From NCBI RefSeq assembly GCF_008122265.1, contig NZ_CP043042.1, forward strand, positions 372,001 to 436,000: a stretch of DNA of 64,000 nucleotides, in the 5' to 3' direction. The notes under the pieces were generated by a model. It saw only the letters and a program-made list of their open reading frames with translations. It searched no databases and was not told the origin of the DNA. The position numbers and the translations under genes were made by a program. Below are positions 8,117 to 18,266 of the stretch, in pieces. Every line of letters starts with the position of its first letter. Within the stretch, counting starts at the first letter, position 1. This DNA comes from Marinobacter fonticola. GTDB lineage: Bacteria > Pseudomonadota > Gammaproteobacteria > Pseudomonadales > Oleiphilaceae.

Positions 8117-8467
8117 GCGCTTGTTATTAGATAAAGGTGAGGAATTCGTCTACTATATTTTGCATGGCAGAACGACATACCGTGCAGTCACTTACTTTTT
8201 TCGCAGTCAAGCTGCACTCCGGCAAAAAGAGTGAAACAAAAAGAAATAGTGTTTCAAATTGGCACGTATATTGATTGAAAGCAGGTGGTACTTACATTGG
8301 ACTCTGATTAAAATAGGGCAGTTTTCATTCATCAGAGTAATAACTCTTTAAGCGAATCACCTAAGCTGCCAAAGCGCGTTGGTCACCTGTCTTGTGTTCC
8401 AGTTACGACTGGAAGAACGATCCGGCCATTCGTGAAGGTTGAAGGCTGTGGGGAGCACTAGGCAATT
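8117..8467. promoter_or_regulatory. Intergenic region upstream of IclR gene with inverted repeats
   Basis: This 351-base stretch has no credible gene. It holds a perfect seven-base inverted repeat, TGAAACA (8232-8238) and TGTTTCA (8250-8256), separated by 11 bases. A weak match to the 17-base motif lies at 8342-8358, ending AAGCGAATC. Either could serve autoregulation of the IclR gene. The frame on the opposite strand at 8357-8626 overlaps IclR and looks spurious. Confidence 0.45.
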
Positions 8468-9292
8468 ATGACGGCAAAACAGAAAATTAAGACAGACCTG
8501 GCCTTGGCGGCCGGTGATAGTCGAGCGAAAGGGCCTGAAAAGGATCGCAAATTCGTTGAGGCGCTGTCCCGTGGGCTCGACGTTCTGCGTGCCTTCAGTC
8601 AGGGGTCCGTAATCCTCGGCAACCAAGATATCTCGCGCCTGACCGGGTTACCGAAGCCCACCGTCTCCCGCATGACCTACACACTGACCAAATTAGGCTA
8701 CTTGAGCTACAACCCGTTGCTTGAGAAGTATCAGCTCAGCTCGGGTGTCCTGGCCCTGGGGTACGCTTACGTCTCCAACCTGAAGGTGCGCCAGCTCGCC
8801 AAGCCCTACATGGACGAGTTTGCTCGCCGCACCAATATGTCTGTCGGCCTGACCTGTCATGACCGCTTGCACATGATTTATGTGGAAAACCGCATGCCTC
8901 CGGAAGCCACACTTCTGCGCATGGAGATTGGTCTGCGCTTGCCGATGGCAACGACCTCTGCGGGGCGCGCTTATTGTTCCGCTATCAGCGAAAGCGGCCG
9001 CAAGATCCTGATGGATGGTATGGCGAAGAAGTACGGCGACCAGTGGCCGGAAAAGAAAGAAGGTCTCGAGCGCGCCATGGAGGACTACAAGACCAATGGT
9101 TTCTGTCTCTCCCTCGGGGAGTGGGACCGCAATATTAACTCTGCCGGTGTGCCGGTCCGCCTGGAAGACGGCACCACCATGGTGCTGACGTGTGCTGCGC
9201 CGTCCTACCTGATCTCCGGCGAGAAGCTGCGCGAGTCCATCGCTCACCAGTTGGCGATGCTGGCCAGCGATATCGAGGCACTTGGGGTCTGA
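8468..9292 (+). CDS. IclR-family transcriptional regulator
   Basis: A 274-residue regulator with the two-domain IclR layout. Residues 29-90 form the winged helix-turn-helix: VEALSRGLDVLRAF, then LTGLPKPTVSRMTYTLTKLG with the recognition helix. The C-terminal effector domain (about 105-270) contains the usual LAKPYMDEFARRTNMSVGL segment, AYCSAISE and SAGVPVRLEDG. A longer than usual polar N-terminal tail (28 residues, Lys-rich) precedes the DNA-binding domain. It sits between the thiolase/membrane-protein pair and the beta-oxidation operon, both of which carry the same 17-base pseudo-palindrome upstream, making it the best candidate for binding that motif. IclR proteins of acid and aromatic catabolism can act as activators or repressors; the sign here cannot be read. 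Confidence 0.92.
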   Translation: MTAKQKIKTDLALAAGDSRAKGPEKDRKFVEALSRGLDVLRAFSQGSVILGNQDISRLTGLPKPTVSRMTYTLTKLGYLSYNPLLEKYQLSSGVLALGYAYVSNLKVRQLAKPYMDEFARRTNMSVGLTCHDRLHMIYVENRMPPEATLLRMEIGLRLPMATTSAGRAYCSAISESGRKILMDGMAKKYGDQWPEKKEGLERAMEDYKTNGFCLSLGEWDRNINSAGVPVRLEDGTTMVLTCAAPSYLISGEKLRESIAHQLAMLASDIEALGV

Positions 9293-9321
9293 GTTCAGCG
9301 ATCCCTCGCATTCGAAACAAG

Positions 9322-9350
9322 AAACCGTAGGCTACGGCCCGCGGTTTTTT
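9322..9350 (+). terminator. Probable terminator after IclR gene
   Basis: AAACCG (9322-9327) pairs with CGGTTT (9342-9347) and the stem runs into a seven-T tract, about 30 bases after the IclR stop. An internal GTAG/CTAC pairing may compete. Confidence 0.6.
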
Positions 9351-9776
9351 TGCCTGTATTTTGTGATGCCACTCCCGAACTTTACTGCACCCGCGTAGCG
9401 TGCTGATGAGTCTAAGCCGAACCGCAGAATGTTTCTCATGGTCGATACTGTGACCTCGTGCAGGAATCGGATGGCTGTCCTCGTCTTCGCTGCTATAAAG
9501 GGCCACCCCTGGCCCCTATAACGGCCGGGACATCAACGACCAGGACATCCATGTCCTTCCTCCGGCGAGGACTGCCATCCGCTTCTTCTGAGCTTGAGTT
9601 AGCTTCTAGAATAAGGCGGTTCGCAGGCTCACCACATCCTCCTTTTCTTTTGGTTCTTTCCTCCTCGGCTGCATCAACTAAGCTATCTAATTACCCGCCG
9701 CGTTGAACCGTCTGTCGACGCACTGTCTCAATTTGCTGTTGAAAGATGGTGTGAAAATGGTTTAAATCGTTCTTAA

Positions 9777-9793
9777 GTTTCGCTTAATAAAAC
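9777..9793. promoter_or_regulatory. Candidate IclR-type operator, copy 5
   Basis: GTTTCGCTTAATAAAAC keeps the left arm GTTTCG and outer right AAAAC of copy 4. It ends 30 bases before the start codon of the beta-oxidation operon, a position typical of repression, although activation from a more distant promoter is possible. Confidence 0.5.
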
Positions 9794-9823
9794 TGCATTC
9801 CATAGAAACACAAGGAGAGAGCA

Positions 9824-11917
9824 ATGTCAGAGGTCGTCACCTATCAACGCGAAGGCGCTATTGGCGTCATCACCGTTAACTACCCACCGGTCAACGCCCT
9901 CAGCCATGCCGTGCGCTCCGGATTGCTCGACGCCCTTAAGCAGGGGCAAGCCGATGCGGAGGCTAAGGCTCTCCTGCTGGTCTGTGAAGGCCGGACGTTT
10001 ATCGCGGGTGCCGATATCCGTGAATTTGGCAAGCCGATGCAGGAGCCCGGACTGCCCTCCGTTGTGGAAACCTACGAGAACAGCGACAAGCCAATCGTTG
10101 CCGCGATCCACGGCACCGCTTTGGGCGGTGGTCTGGAAATGGCCCTGGGTTGTCACTACCGCGTCGCGCTGGAAAGCGCCAAGGTCGGTCTGCCGGAAGT
10201 GAAGTTGGGTCTGCTGCCCGGTGCTGGCGGTACCCAGCGTCTGCCGCGTTTGGCGGGTGCCCAGAAATCGCTGGAAATGATCACGTCCGGCGATTTCGCT
10301 TCCGCAGCCGATGCGCTGCAGTCTGGGATTGTCGATGCCGTCGAAGCCGGCTCCGATGTGAAAGCCGTAGGCCTGCAATTCGCCCAGAAAGTCGTCGATG
10401 AAGGCAAGCCGGTACGCCGTGTGCGCGAACTGACGGACAAGATTGAGGCGGACAAGGGCAGCGATGTTTTCGAGCAGTTCCGTGCGGGCCTGCAGAAGAA
10501 GGCCCGGGGGCAGTTCTCCCCCTTTAAGTGTGTGGACGCCGTGGAAGCCGCTTTCCAGCTTGCGTTCGACGAGGGTATGAAGCGCGAGCGTGAACTGTTC
10601 ATGGAATGCATGGAATCGCCCCAGCGCGCCGGGCTGGTCCACGCCTTCTTCGCCGAGCGTGAGGTATCCAAGGTTCCGGGTCTGTCCAAGGACACGCCGG
10701 TCCGCGATGTGAAGTCCGTGGGTATTATTGGCGCTGGCACCATGGGCGGCGGTATTGCCATGAACTTCGCCAACGTCGGCATCCCCGTTCGCCTGCTGGA
10801 GGTCAAGCAGGACGCGTTGGATAAAGGCCTGGCGATTATTCGTCGCAACTACGAAAGCACGGCCAAGAAGGGACGCATTACTCAGGACCAGGTAGAAGAG
10901 CGCATGGCGCTAATCACACCGACCCTGGCCTATGAGGATTTTGCCGATGTCGATCTGGTGATCGAGGCCGTGTTCGAAAACATGGGCGTCAAAAAAGAAA
11001 TCTTCGGCACCCTGGACAAGGTCTGCAAGCCCGGCGCTATCCTGGCCTCCAACACCTCCACCCTGGATATCGACGAGATCGCGTCGTCCACCAGCCGACC
11101 GGAAGACGTGGTCGGTATGCACTTCTTCAGCCCCGCCAATGTGATGAAGCTGCTGGAAAACGTGCGCGGCACCAAAACCTCCGACGACGTGAAGGCGACG
11201 GTGATGGCTATCGCCAAGCGCATCAAGAAAGTCGGTGTGCTGGTGGGCAACTGCTACGGCTTCGTCGGCAACCGCATGCTGCACCAGCGTGGCGCGGAAG
11301 CGGTCAAGTTGGTCAACGAGGGCGCATCCCCCCAGCAAGTGGATAAGGTGCTGACCGACCTGGGCTTCCCCATGGGGCAGTTCGCGATGTCTGACCTGGC
11401 GGGTATCGACGTGGGTTACCGTATCCGCGAGGAGCGCCGGAAAGCGGGTGAGGACATCCCTGCAAACTGGATGGATAAGCTGGCGGAAGAAGGCCGTCTT
11501 GGGCAGAAGACCCAGGCCGGTACGTATCTCTACGAGGAAGGCAGCCGCAAGCCGATCCCCGATCCCAAGGTGGATGCACTGATCGCCGAGTTCCGTAAGG
11601 AGCAGGGTATCGAGTCGCGCGAGATCTCCGACCAGGAAATCCTCGAGCGGTGCATGTACGTGATGATCAACGAAGGCGCGAAGATCCTGGAAGAAGGCGT
11701 CGCCGACCGCGCACTGGATGTGGATATTGTCTGGATCTACGGCTATGGCTTCCCCGCTTACCGCGGTGGCCCCATGTTCTGGGCCGACCAGGTGGGCGTG
11801 AAGGAGATCTACGAAACGGTCAAGCGTTTCCACGACACCCTGGGTGGCGATCAGTGGAAGCCGGCCGCACTGCTGGAGCGCCTGGCGAAGGAAGGCAAGA
11901 CCTTCGGTAGCCTCTAA
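9824..11917 (+). CDS. Bifunctional enoyl-CoA hydratase / 3-hydroxyacyl-CoA dehydrogenase
   Basis: A 697-residue beta-oxidation enzyme with hydratase and dehydrogenase domains fused, catalysing trans-2-enoyl-CoA to 3-hydroxyacyl-CoA to 3-oxoacyl-CoA. The crotonase domain covers about residues 1-190, with GRTFIAGADIREF, catalytic E105 in GGGLEMALG and E125 in GLPEVKLGLLPGAGG. The NAD-binding domain begins near 300 (GIIGAGTMGGGIA), with the catalytic His in GMHFFSPANVMKLLEN. The C-terminal dehydrogenase domains include GNRMLHQRGAEA and AYRGGPMFWAD. The length resembles the peroxisomal-type multifunctional enzymes rather than the roughly 715-residue classic FadB, so no symbol is given. It heads a six-gene operon and follows a motif copy at 9777. 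Confidence 0.95.
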   Translation: MSEVVTYQREGAIGVITVNYPPVNALSHAVRSGLLDALKQGQADAEAKALLLVCEGRTFIAGADIREFGKPMQEPGLPSVVETYENSDKPIVAAIHGTALGGGLEMALGCHYRVALESAKVGLPEVKLGLLPGAGGTQRLPRLAGAQKSLEMITSGDFASAADALQSGIVDAVEAGSDVKAVGLQFAQKVVDEGKPVRRVRELTDKIEADKGSDVFEQFRAGLQKKARGQFSPFKCVDAVEAAFQLAFDEGMKRERELFMECMESPQRAGLVHAFFAEREVSKVPGLSKDTPVRDVKSVGIIGAGTMGGGIAMNFANVGIPVRLLEVKQDALDKGLAIIRRNYESTAKKGRITQDQVEERMALITPTLAYEDFADVDLVIEAVFENMGVKKEIFGTLDKVCKPGAILASNTSTLDIDEIASSTSRPEDVVGMHFFSPANVMKLLENVRGTKTSDDVKATVMAIAKRIKKVGVLVGNCYGFVGNRMLHQRGAEAVKLVNEGASPQQVDKVLTDLGFPMGQFAMSDLAGIDVGYRIREERRKAGEDIPANWMDKLAEEGRLGQKTQAGTYLYEEGSRKPIPDPKVDALIAEFRKEQGIESREISDQEILERCMYVMINEGAKILEEGVADRALDVDIVWIYGYGFPAYRGGPMFWADQVGVKEIYETVKRFHDTLGGDQWKPAALLERLAKEGKTFGSL

Positions 11918-11941
11918 AGCCCTTCAGGAATGACCTTTGCT

Positions 11942-11974
11942 GAACCTGCGGCACGCTTAGCGCGTCGCAGGTTC
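11942..11974 (+). other. Intergenic hairpin between hydratase/dehydrogenase and thiolase genes
   Basis: GAACCTGCG and CGCAGGTTC form a perfect nine-base stem with further pairing of GC-rich bases inside. No T tract follows, so it is more likely an RNA processing or stabilising element, or a partial pause, than a true terminator. Confidence 0.5.
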
Positions 11975-12013
11975 GCGTCCAAACAACCCTAAAAGTTATT
12001 CGAGGACTCTCTC

Positions 12014-13198
12014 ATGTCTGACGCCGTCATCGTCTCCACCGCCCGCACCGGTCTGGGCAAATCCTATCGCGGTGCGCTGAACAACGCGCACAGCGTCGAT
12101 ATCGCCGGCCACGTCATCCAGCATGCCATCCAGCGCGCCGGTATCGATCCGGCCATCGTCGAGGACGTGATTCTGGGCGCCACCTTTCATGAAGGCGCAC
12201 AGGGCAAGAACATAGCCCGTCTGGCGGCCGTGCGTGCAGGCCTGCCGGTGACCACGGCCGGCCTGTCCATCAACCGTTTCTGCAGCTCCGGTTTGCAGTC
12301 CATCGCCCTGGCGTCCCAGCGCATCATGTCAGAGAAAGTGCCAGCGATGGTAGCCGGCGGTGTGGAGTCCATCAGCCTGGTGCAGAACGACAAGATCAAC
12401 CAGTTCCGCGCCACCAACGAATGGCTGATGCAGAACAAGCCCGAGCTTTACATGTCCATGATCGAAACCGCGGACATCGTCGCCAAGCGCTATAACATCA
12501 GCCGCGAGGCCCAGGATGAGTACGCCCTGGTCAGCCAGCAGCGCACCGCCGCAGCGCAGGAAAAGGGCTACTTCGACGACGAGATCGTGCCTTACGACGC
12601 CACCATGCTGGTGAAGGACAAGGAAACCGGCGAGGTGAGCGAAAAGCAGGTCACACTGACCAAAGACGAGTGCAACCGTCCCAACACGACGCTTGAAGGC
12701 TTGGCCGGTCTGAACCCGGTACGCGGCGAAGATCAGTTCGTCACCGCCGGTAACGCCAGCCAGCTCTCCGACGGCGCATCCGTGTGTGTGGTGATGGACA
12801 GCACCTACGCCGAGAAGAACAACATCGAGCCCATAGGCATCTTCCGCGGTTTCGCGGTCGCCGGTTGCGAGCCGGACGAGATGGGCATCGGCCCGGTCTA
12901 TGCCATCCCACGCCTGCTGGAGCGCACCGGTCTGAAGATGGACGACATCGACCTGTGGGAACTGAACGAAGCCTTCGCCTCCCAGGTGGTCTACTGCCGT
13001 GACCGTCTGGGCATCCCCATGGACAAGCTGAACGTCAACGGCGGCTCCATCTCCATCGGCCACCCCTACGGCGTTACCGGCTCGCGCCTGACCGGTCATG
13101 CGCTGATCGAAGGCAAGCGCCGTGGCGCCAAGTATGTGGTGGTGACCATGTGTATTGGTGGTGGCCAGGGTGCTGCCGGTCTGTTCGAAGTCGTTTAA
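12014..13198 (+). CDS. Acetyl-CoA C-acyltransferase (thiolase)
   Basis: A 394-residue thiolase completing beta-oxidation in this operon. The nucleophile C90 is in NRFCSSG, H350 in GHPYG and the second Cys C380 in CIGGGQG. The mid-region [20 protein letters not shown] and the [12 protein letters not shown] stretch match the bacterial 3-ketoacyl-CoA thiolases. It follows the hydratase/dehydrogenase gene with 96 bases between them, including a stable hairpin, and precedes the acyl-CoA dehydrogenase gene. This is a second, distinct thiolase from that at 5377; the two probably differ in chain length or in end group (dicarboxylyl versus plain acyl). Confidence 0.93.
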   Translation: MSDAVIVSTARTGLGKSYRGALNNAHSVDIAGHVIQHAIQRAGIDPAIVEDVILGATFHEGAQGKNIARLAAVRAGLPVTTAGLSINRFCSSGLQSIALASQRIMSEKVPAMVAGGVESISLVQNDKINQFRATNEWLMQNKPELYMSMIETADIVAKRYNISREAQDEYALVSQQRTAAAQEKGYFDDEIVPYDATMLVKDKETGEVSEKQVTLTKDECNRPNTTLEGLAGLNPVRGEDQFVTAGNASQLSDGASVCVVMDSTYAEKNNIEPIGIFRGFAVAGCEPDEMGIGPVYAIPRLLERTGLKMDDIDLWELNEAFASQVVYCRDRLGIPMDKLNVNGGSISIGHPYGVTGSRLTGHALIEGKRRGAKYVVVTMCIGGGQGAAGLFEVV

Positions 13199-13265
13199 TC
13201 CGCAGTTTCCGCCGGGGTGGTTCGACGCCGCCCTGGCGGCTTTCCAATAAAAAGAGATCAAAGCC

Positions 13266-15065
<1,800 letters not shown>

Positions 15066-15147
15066 GGACTGCCGCTACGGCTTTTTCAAACGAATTCACG
15101 GCATCACAGAGAACCTTACAGATAACCATAAAAAGGGAGAATAGATC

Positions 15148-16254
15148 ATGACGCGTGACGCAAAGGCTGTTGTCTGCCGGGAATGGGGTAAACCCATCAC
15201 GGTGGAAACCATCAAGGTTGCCGCACCCAAACGCAATGAAATCACCATCAAGGTGGCGGCCTGTGGTGTGTGCCACAGTGATCTATCGGCCACCACCGGC
15301 AAGATCCAGTATCCGCCGCCCCTCGTCCTCGGTCACGAAGCCGCCGGTGTGGTGATTGAAGTCGGCGAGGGCGTGACCGATTTCCAGGAAGGCGACCATG
15401 TGGTCAGTTCGTTCATCTCCATGTGCGGTAAATGCCGCCAATGCGTGCGTGGCCGGCCGGTACTGTGCGACAACGCGAGCAAGGCCATGTTCACCCTGCC
15501 CGATGGCACCGTGCGGACGACCGACGCCGACGGCAACGACCTGAACGTCTTCGGCGCCTGTGGTGTGATGGCGGAATACGCCACGCTGCACGTGGACAAC
15601 GCGGTCAAGATCGAACAAGGCGTGCCGCTGCAGAATGCCGCTCTGGTCGGCTGTGCCGTGATGACCGGCGTGGGTGCGGTGTTCAATACCGCCAAGCTTG
15701 AGCCGGGCTCGCGCGCTGCGGTCTTTGGCGTCGGGGGCGTGGGCCTCAACGCGATCCAGGGCTGTGCCACCGCCGGTGCCGAGATGATCGTCGCCGTCGA
15801 TACCAGCGACAAGAAGCTGGAGATGGCGAAGGAATTCGGCGCCACCCATACCGTGAATATCAACGAAGTGGACGATGCGGCCAAGGCCGTGAAGAAGCTG
15901 ACCGGCGGCGTCGATTACGCCTTCGAATGCGTCGGTGCGGGCGCGGTGGCGGCGCAGGCCTACAAGTGCCTTGGCCGTGGCGGCACGGCGGTAGTGGTCG
16001 GCGTGGCCGATCCCAAGGACAAGACCGAGATTGGCACCCTGTCCCTGCCCGCCGACGAGCGTACGCTCAAAGGCAGCTGGTTGGGTTCGGCCCGTCCGCA
16101 GCACGATTTCCCCCGTATCATTGCCCTGTACAAGGCGGGCAAGCTCAAGCTCGACGAGCTGATTACCCAGACCTATAGCATCGATGAGGCCCCCCAGGCC
16201 TTCGACGACATGGTCTCCGGCAAGAACGCCCGCGGCGTGATCGTCTTTGAATAA
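15148..16254 (+). CDS. Zinc-dependent alcohol dehydrogenase (MDR family)
   Basis: A 368-residue medium-chain zinc alcohol dehydrogenase, oxidising a primary alcohol to aldehyde with NAD. Catalytic zinc ligands are C42 (GVCHSD), H63-E64 (LGHEAAG) and a Cys in LVGCAVMTG; the structural zinc is held by C93, C96, C99 and C107. The Rossmann motif is AAVFGVGGVGLN (about 190-200), with an Asp soon after that favours NAD. It starts after AAGGGAG. It lies directly before the aldehyde dehydrogenase (15-base gap), so the pair would take alcohol to carboxylic acid for activation and beta-oxidation. Class III-type resemblance is partial; a formaldehyde/glutathione role is unlikely in this operon. Confidence 0.92.
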   Translation: MTRDAKAVVCREWGKPITVETIKVAAPKRNEITIKVAACGVCHSDLSATTGKIQYPPPLVLGHEAAGVVIEVGEGVTDFQEGDHVVSSFISMCGKCRQCVRGRPVLCDNASKAMFTLPDGTVRTTDADGNDLNVFGACGVMAEYATLHVDNAVKIEQGVPLQNAALVGCAVMTGVGAVFNTAKLEPGSRAAVFGVGGVGLNAIQGCATAGAEMIVAVDTSDKKLEMAKEFGATHTVNINEVDDAAKAVKKLTGGVDYAFECVGAGAVAAQAYKCLGRGGTAVVVGVADPKDKTEIGTLSLPADERTLKGSWLGSARPQHDFPRIIALYKAGKLKLDELITQTYSIDEAPQAFDDMVSGKNARGVIVFE

Positions 16255-16275
16255 AATCCACTTGGAGAGATGAAG

Positions 16276-17691
16276 ATGAAGAACCTGAGTAAGCTCTACA
16301 TCAACGGCCAGTGGGAAGACTGGAGCGGCGATACCTTGGACGTGTACGAAGCCGCCACCGGCGAGGTGATGGCCAAGGTGCCGGCCGCCGGTCGCGCCGA
16401 CATGGAGCGGGCCATCGAAGCGGCTCATAACGCTTTCGAGAGCTGGTCCGAAACAGCCCTGGACGAGCGTCTGAAGATTCTCAAGCAGCTGCTGGACGGC
16501 CTGAAGGAGCGCGCACCGGAAATCGCCGAAACCGTAAGCCGGGAAGTGGGCATGCCGGCCAAGCTGGCGGGCCAGATCCAGGCGGGCATGCCGATCGTGA
16601 CGACCAAGTCGTACCTGGAAATGCTGCCGGACTTCCCGTTCAGTGAGCAGGTGGGTAACTCCGAAGTCCAGTACACGCCGGTCGGCGTTGTCGGCTGTAT
16701 CACCCCCTGGAACTATCCGCTGCATCAGGTGATGCTGAAAGTGGTTCCGGCCATGGCGGCGGGCTGCACCGTGGTGCTCAAGCCCAGCGAAATTGCGCCG
16801 GGCAGTGCGTTTATCCTGTCCGAGATTCTCGACGGCACCGACCTGCCCAAGGGCGTGTTCAACATGGTCTGCGGCCTGGGTCAGGACGTAGGCGACACGC
16901 TCATCAAGCACCCGCAGGTGAGCATGGTGTCGTTCACCGGCTCCACCCGTACCGGCCATCTGATCGCCCACGCCGCCGCCGACGACTTCAAGCGCTACGC
17001 CCTGGAAATGGGCGGCAAATCGGCGTCGGTGATTCTGCCCGATGCGGACCTCAAAGCCGCTGTGAAGGGCACGATTAATAACTGCCTGCTCAACTCCGGC
17101 CAGACCTGCACCGCGCTGACCCGCATGCTGGTACCGGCGGACAAGCATGACGAGGCCTGCGAACTGGCTGCCGAAGTCGTTGCCAAGATGACACCCGGCA
17201 ACCCGCTGGAAGAAACCACCCGTCTGGGGCCGCTGGCGTCCGCTCAGCAGCGCGACAAGGTGTTTGAATACATTCGTCTGGGTATCGAAGAGGGCGCCAC
17301 GCTGGTTGCCGGTGGAGCTGACGCCCCGGAAGGCTTGGAGAAGGGCTACTTCGTCAAAGCGACCGTGTTCGGCAATGTGAAGCCGGATAGCCGCATTGCC
17401 CAGGAAGAGATCTTCGGGCCGGTGCTGTGCGTGATTCCTTACAGCGATGAAGCCGAGGCGGTAAAGATCGCCAATGGTACGCCGTTCGGTTTGTCCGGGG
17501 CGGTCTGGTCCGGCGATGCCGACAAGGCGAAGAAGATCGCCGGCAAGTTGCGTACCGGTCAGGTGTTCGTCAATGGCGGGGCTTTCAATCCGCAGGCACC
17601 GTTTGGCGGCTTTGGCCATTCCGGTGTGGGTCGGGAATTCGGAAAATGGGGTCTCGAGGAATTTCTGGAAGTGCGTTCTCTCCAGCTGTAA
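16276..17691 (+). CDS. Aldehyde dehydrogenase family protein
   Basis: A 471-residue NAD(P)-dependent aldehyde dehydrogenase. Catalytic C278 lies in NSGQTCTA and the general base E244 in LEMGGKS, the standard 34-residue spacing. Other conserved parts are ITPWNYPLHQ, FTGSTRTGH and EEIFGPVLCVIPY. ATG 16276 is chosen over 16270 because GGAG lies eight bases before it but only two before the other. It follows the alcohol dehydrogenase by 21 bases and would finish oxidation of the alcohol to the acid. The enzyme is of the non-acylating type because no CoA-linked features are present. Confidence 0.93.
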   Translation: MKNLSKLYINGQWEDWSGDTLDVYEAATGEVMAKVPAAGRADMERAIEAAHNAFESWSETALDERLKILKQLLDGLKERAPEIAETVSREVGMPAKLAGQIQAGMPIVTTKSYLEMLPDFPFSEQVGNSEVQYTPVGVVGCITPWNYPLHQVMLKVVPAMAAGCTVVLKPSEIAPGSAFILSEILDGTDLPKGVFNMVCGLGQDVGDTLIKHPQVSMVSFTGSTRTGHLIAHAAADDFKRYALEMGGKSASVILPDADLKAAVKGTINNCLLNSGQTCTALTRMLVPADKHDEACELAAEVVAKMTPGNPLEETTRLGPLASAQQRDKVFEYIRLGIEEGATLVAGGADAPEGLEKGYFVKATVFGNVKPDSRIAQEEIFGPVLCVIPYSDEAEAVKIANGTPFGLSGAVWSGDADKAKKIAGKLRTGQVFVNGGAFNPQAPFGGFGHSGVGREFGKWGLEEFLEVRSLQL

Positions 17692-17701
17692 TCGGTGCTT
17701 T

Positions 17702-17730
17702 AATAGGTGCCTATTTTAATAGGTACCTAG
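17702..17730. promoter_or_regulatory. Tandem palindromes, candidate TetR operator before thioesterase gene
   Basis: AATAGGTGCCTATT (17702-17715) is followed by AATAGGTACCTAG (17718-17730), two near-identical palindromes 16 bases apart. A related palindrome, AATACCCGGTATT, lies in front of the TetR gene at 18911. The set lies inside the operon just before the thioesterase gene, so it may control an internal promoter. Confidence 0.5.
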
Positions 17731-17748
17731 CTTTCCTGGAGGCAAATA

Positions 17749-18180
17749 ATGAGCAGTGTCTGGACCCATACCCCGACCATGGAAGAAATGCAGGCTCACA
17801 GCGATAATACTGCTGTGAGCACCATGGGTATCGAATTCCTGGAAGCGGGGGACGATTACCTCAAGGCGCGGATGCCAGTGGATCAGCGCACCGTGCAGCC
17901 GTTCGGCATTCTCCATGGCGGCGCTTCCGTGGTGCTGGCGGAAACCCTGGGTAGCGTCGCGGCCAATCACTGCCTGCGCAAGCCCACCCAGGCGGCGGTG
18001 GGTCTGGAAATCAACGCCAACCACATCCGCTCGGTAGCGTCCGGCTGGGTCTACGGCACGGCGCGGCCCCACCATATCGGTGGCTCGACTCAGGTATGGG
18101 AAATCCGTATCGAAGATGAGCAAGGCCGGCTGACCTGTCTTTCCCGCATCACCATGGCGGTGATTAACCGGCCGGGTTGA
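17749..18180 (+). CDS. Hotdog-fold acyl-CoA thioesterase (PaaI/EntH type)
   Basis: A 143-residue single-domain hotdog thioesterase, hydrolysing acyl-CoA to acid and CoA. The family signature GILHGGASVVLAETLGS spans residues 57-73: the HGG loop binds CoA and the Glu of LAETLGS is the probable catalytic base. The remaining part, LEINANHIRS and the C-terminal strands, is typical. It follows GGAGG six bases before the ATG. It is the last gene of the operon, separated from the aldehyde dehydrogenase by tandem palindromes. In this setting it probably frees CoA from dead-end acyl-CoA intermediates. Confidence 0.9.
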   Translation: MSSVWTHTPTMEEMQAHSDNTAVSTMGIEFLEAGDDYLKARMPVDQRTVQPFGILHGGASVVLAETLGSVAANHCLRKPTQAAVGLEINANHIRSVASGWVYGTARPHHIGGSTQVWEIRIEDEQGRLTCLSRITMAVINRPG

Positions 18181-18207
18181 GTTTCTAAAGACCCGCGCCT
18201 GAATTCG

Positions 18208-18247
18208 AGCAAGCGAAGCGTCCTGGATGGGACTCTTCGCTTGCTTT
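18208..18247. terminator. Bidirectional hairpin terminator
   Basis: AGCAAGCGAAG and CTTCGCTTGCT form an 11-base stem, with GTCC/GGAC pairing inside. It lies between the convergent thioesterase and TetR genes and could end both transcripts, although the T tracts are short. Confidence 0.7.
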
Positions 18248-18266
18248 CCCAGCGCTTATAGTCCCG

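Larger units (their letters stand above)
9293..9823. promoter_or_regulatory. Control region before beta-oxidation operon
   Basis: This 531-base interval has no convincing gene; short frames at 9458-9706 and on the minus strand lack ribosome sites and family features. Its left end carries the IclR-gene terminator. Its right end carries a 17-base motif copy at 9777-9793. Downstream of that, GCATTCCATAGAAAC (9795-9809) has a similar but shorter core. The fadB-like gene starts at 9824 after AAGGAGAG. Confidence 0.5.

Noticed and set aside
9458..9706. An 82-codon plus-strand frame in the control region before the beta-oxidation operon
   Set aside because: Ser/Arg/Pro-rich composition, no ribosome site and no similarity to known proteins; it lies in a region with terminator and operator features.
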